Translations under genes and position numbers: made by a program
The notes under the pieces: generated by a model
Told to the model about the DNA's origin: nothing
Database searches by the model: none
What the model saw: only the letters and a program-made list of their open reading frames with translations
NCBI RefSeq assembly: GCF_963576545.1
Contig: NC_083636.1
Location: forward strand, 4,096,856 to 4,160,855
Direction of reading: 5' to 3'
Origin: Limanda limanda
Taxonomy: Eukaryota > Chordata > Actinopteri > Pleuronectiformes > Pleuronectidae
Length of the DNA: 64,000 nt
In this document: positions 62,276-64,000 of the stretch, in pieces
Numbering within the stretch: position 1 is the first letter of the stretch
Layout of the letters: each line of letters opens with the position of its first letter

Positions 62276-64000
62276 AACTTTCAAATAACTGCACTACGAT
62301 AGTAAACATTTCTCTTTGTGTAGAATGTACACACAGTAAATGTATCCTGATCAGGTTCAACGTTCACACTTATGACACGACTATGTATCGGAAGAATAAT
62401 ACCTACATTACTATAATGTATGATACTTATGTAATGGGGTTAATCCTTTGTAAAAGCTTTAGCTAAAACAGGAGAGTTTTAGCAGTGTCACTTTCCCAAT
62501 TATGCTTATATGTCAATGTAGATATAAAGTCACAGCTCTAGTTTACCTGACAGGGCGGCGATGCCTATAGGACGCGGGGACTCGGATATTTTACGATCAC
62601 TATTTTTTCCCACCTTAAGATTTCATTCAGATTTTTTGGCCTTGTTTAAAATTAGTTTTCTTTCTGATGAATTTGTTTGATTTCTGGTTTCTTAGTTTTA
62701 TTTTATTTTGTTCTCTGTTCTATAGGCAATGTGCAATATGGCCGACGGGTACTTTGCAATCCTGATGTAATGGATTGAATATTGGTGAGTTATTGGCTCC
62801 GTGAACTAGAGACCCTCCTCTGTGATTCCATTGTATAATGTTACAGGATCAAGTAAATGCCAGTACTCCATACTCTGCACATGATCCTGTGCTGTTTGAT
62901 CAGTTCTTTTAAATCATATGTCAGACTTGAATAAATTGTCTATTTCTGGATTCATCAGCCTCCTGTCCCGTTTTTTCTGGATATATGTGGTGAACCCTGT
63001 TGGCATTCAACTATCACCCTACATTTTTGACCACTACACTTATGCTTGCACATACATTTTGATAATCTCTGCAGTTTTTATGCACCGATATACCACTGAT
63101 ATCCTCCTTAATTTACAAATTGATGAAGCTTCATGGTGCTTCATTTGCTCTACTGCGCCATCAAGTGGACAACACATTTAAAACAGGCAGAGTGATTATA
63201 ATGACATCATGGCTTTGGTGTGTGAAGCTTTGAATTGGATGAATGAATGAATTATGTTTTTGATGCCAATACATAAATTATGAACTTATTAATCTGGTGT
63301 CTGTCTTTGTGATACAATGACGGGGTCAAAAGGGTAAAGTGGAAACAAATTGGGCAGAGGGTTGTGATGTGACTGTGCTTGTGTTACTTGTAACATGTAA
63401 CACGTCAAATATGGACATTTTATTAATTTAAATTTAAAAATAACAACTTTTCCACAGTGCTGGGTTTCAGTCGGTTTCTTTCTTTGCAAAGAAACGGGCA
63501 ATAAAGTCCAAAGTCCAAAAAATGTGAGGGGGGGGCAGGACGCACAACTTGCAGGAACGTGTGTGTGTGTGTGTACGTGTGTGTGTGCGTGTGTGCGTGT
63601 GTGTGTGTGTGTTCCCAGTCAGCGCAACTTTATCTTTTCAATGAAAAATATTCACATTAATATCCCTTCATATTTACAGCATCTGTTCACTGCACAATAT
63701 TTAGCTTCAGTTCAACACTGCATTACAATGTTTTTGTACATGGCCTTTGACTTGATTATGGCCATAAATGTGACTATTTCCTTGTGTGAAACTAGTCCCT
63801 TGTACTCAGATAAATACAAATACTGTGCATAATCTGCTCCTGCAAATATTTCAGAATACAATATCTTAGTTGAACAAATGAATGGAATCCGTCAACAGAA
63901 ACACTGGGGTGCTTTTCTTTTGAATCGCCTACAGAAAATTTGCAACCACTCAGGTTTGTAACATAATTTCAACAGATAAACATTAAAACTCAGCTGAAAG
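62276..64000. other. Nothing recognised to window end
   Basis: AT-rich sequence with one TG tract at about 63560-63611. Open frames are short and without known motifs. A later exon of an unseen gene cannot be excluded. Confidence 0.55.

Overview
This is nuclear DNA from a bony fish. The genes are split by GT-AG introns and match vertebrate families. The non-coding DNA carries long (CA)n and (GATA)n microsatellites, fish-type SINE and LINE tails and several hAT DNA transposons with intact 8-bp target-site duplications. The species cannot be named from the sequence alone. Three protein genes are supported, all on the + strand. Exon edges were read from splice consensus plus codon phase, and each gene reads in one continuous frame across its proposed exons.

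1-34,500: the 3' two thirds of whirlin (whrn). It has ten coding exons, 4591 to 33440, giving 618 codons plus stop. They encode the second half of PDZ2, the harmonin-homology domain, a proline-rich linker and PDZ3. The PDZ1 end lies upstream of the window. Two very small exons (37 and 33 nt) sit in large repeat-filled introns. The introns hold a 1.25-kb GATA/GACA array, two short hAT elements that each encode only a BED zinc finger, and three local tandem duplications, one of which copied a splice acceptor.

34,500-44,100: mostly unannotated intergenic DNA, with a possible non-coding first exon and an RFX-type X-box near 40.5 kb.

44,575-52,314: a complete akna coding region, 21 exons and 1118 codons. 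WHRN and AKNA are also neighbours in human 9q32. Directly downstream, near 53.5-54.3 kb, lies a frameshifted duplicate of akna coding exon 1.

55,070-59,399: a composite 4.3-kb hAT-type transposon bounded by a perfect 8-bp duplication. It contains long inverted repeats, a minisatellite, tandem broken transposase fragments and a second hAT element nested inside.

60,635-62,275: a complete secreted group IB-like phospholipase A2 gene (4 exons, 154 codons), followed by a head-to-tail partial copy with an in-frame stop. The intact gene has Phe where group IB enzymes have Cys27, leaving an odd number of cysteines; the broken copy still has Cys there. From 62.3 kb to the end no gene was recognised.

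The three genes do not form one pathway. Whirlin is a scaffold of stereocilia and photoreceptors, AKNA a centrosomal and immune-related protein, and the phospholipase a secreted digestive-type enzyme. No wholly new system could be shown. The best leads are the phospholipase cysteine change, the displaced akna exon copy, the BED-only hAT elements and the large inverted-repeat transposon.
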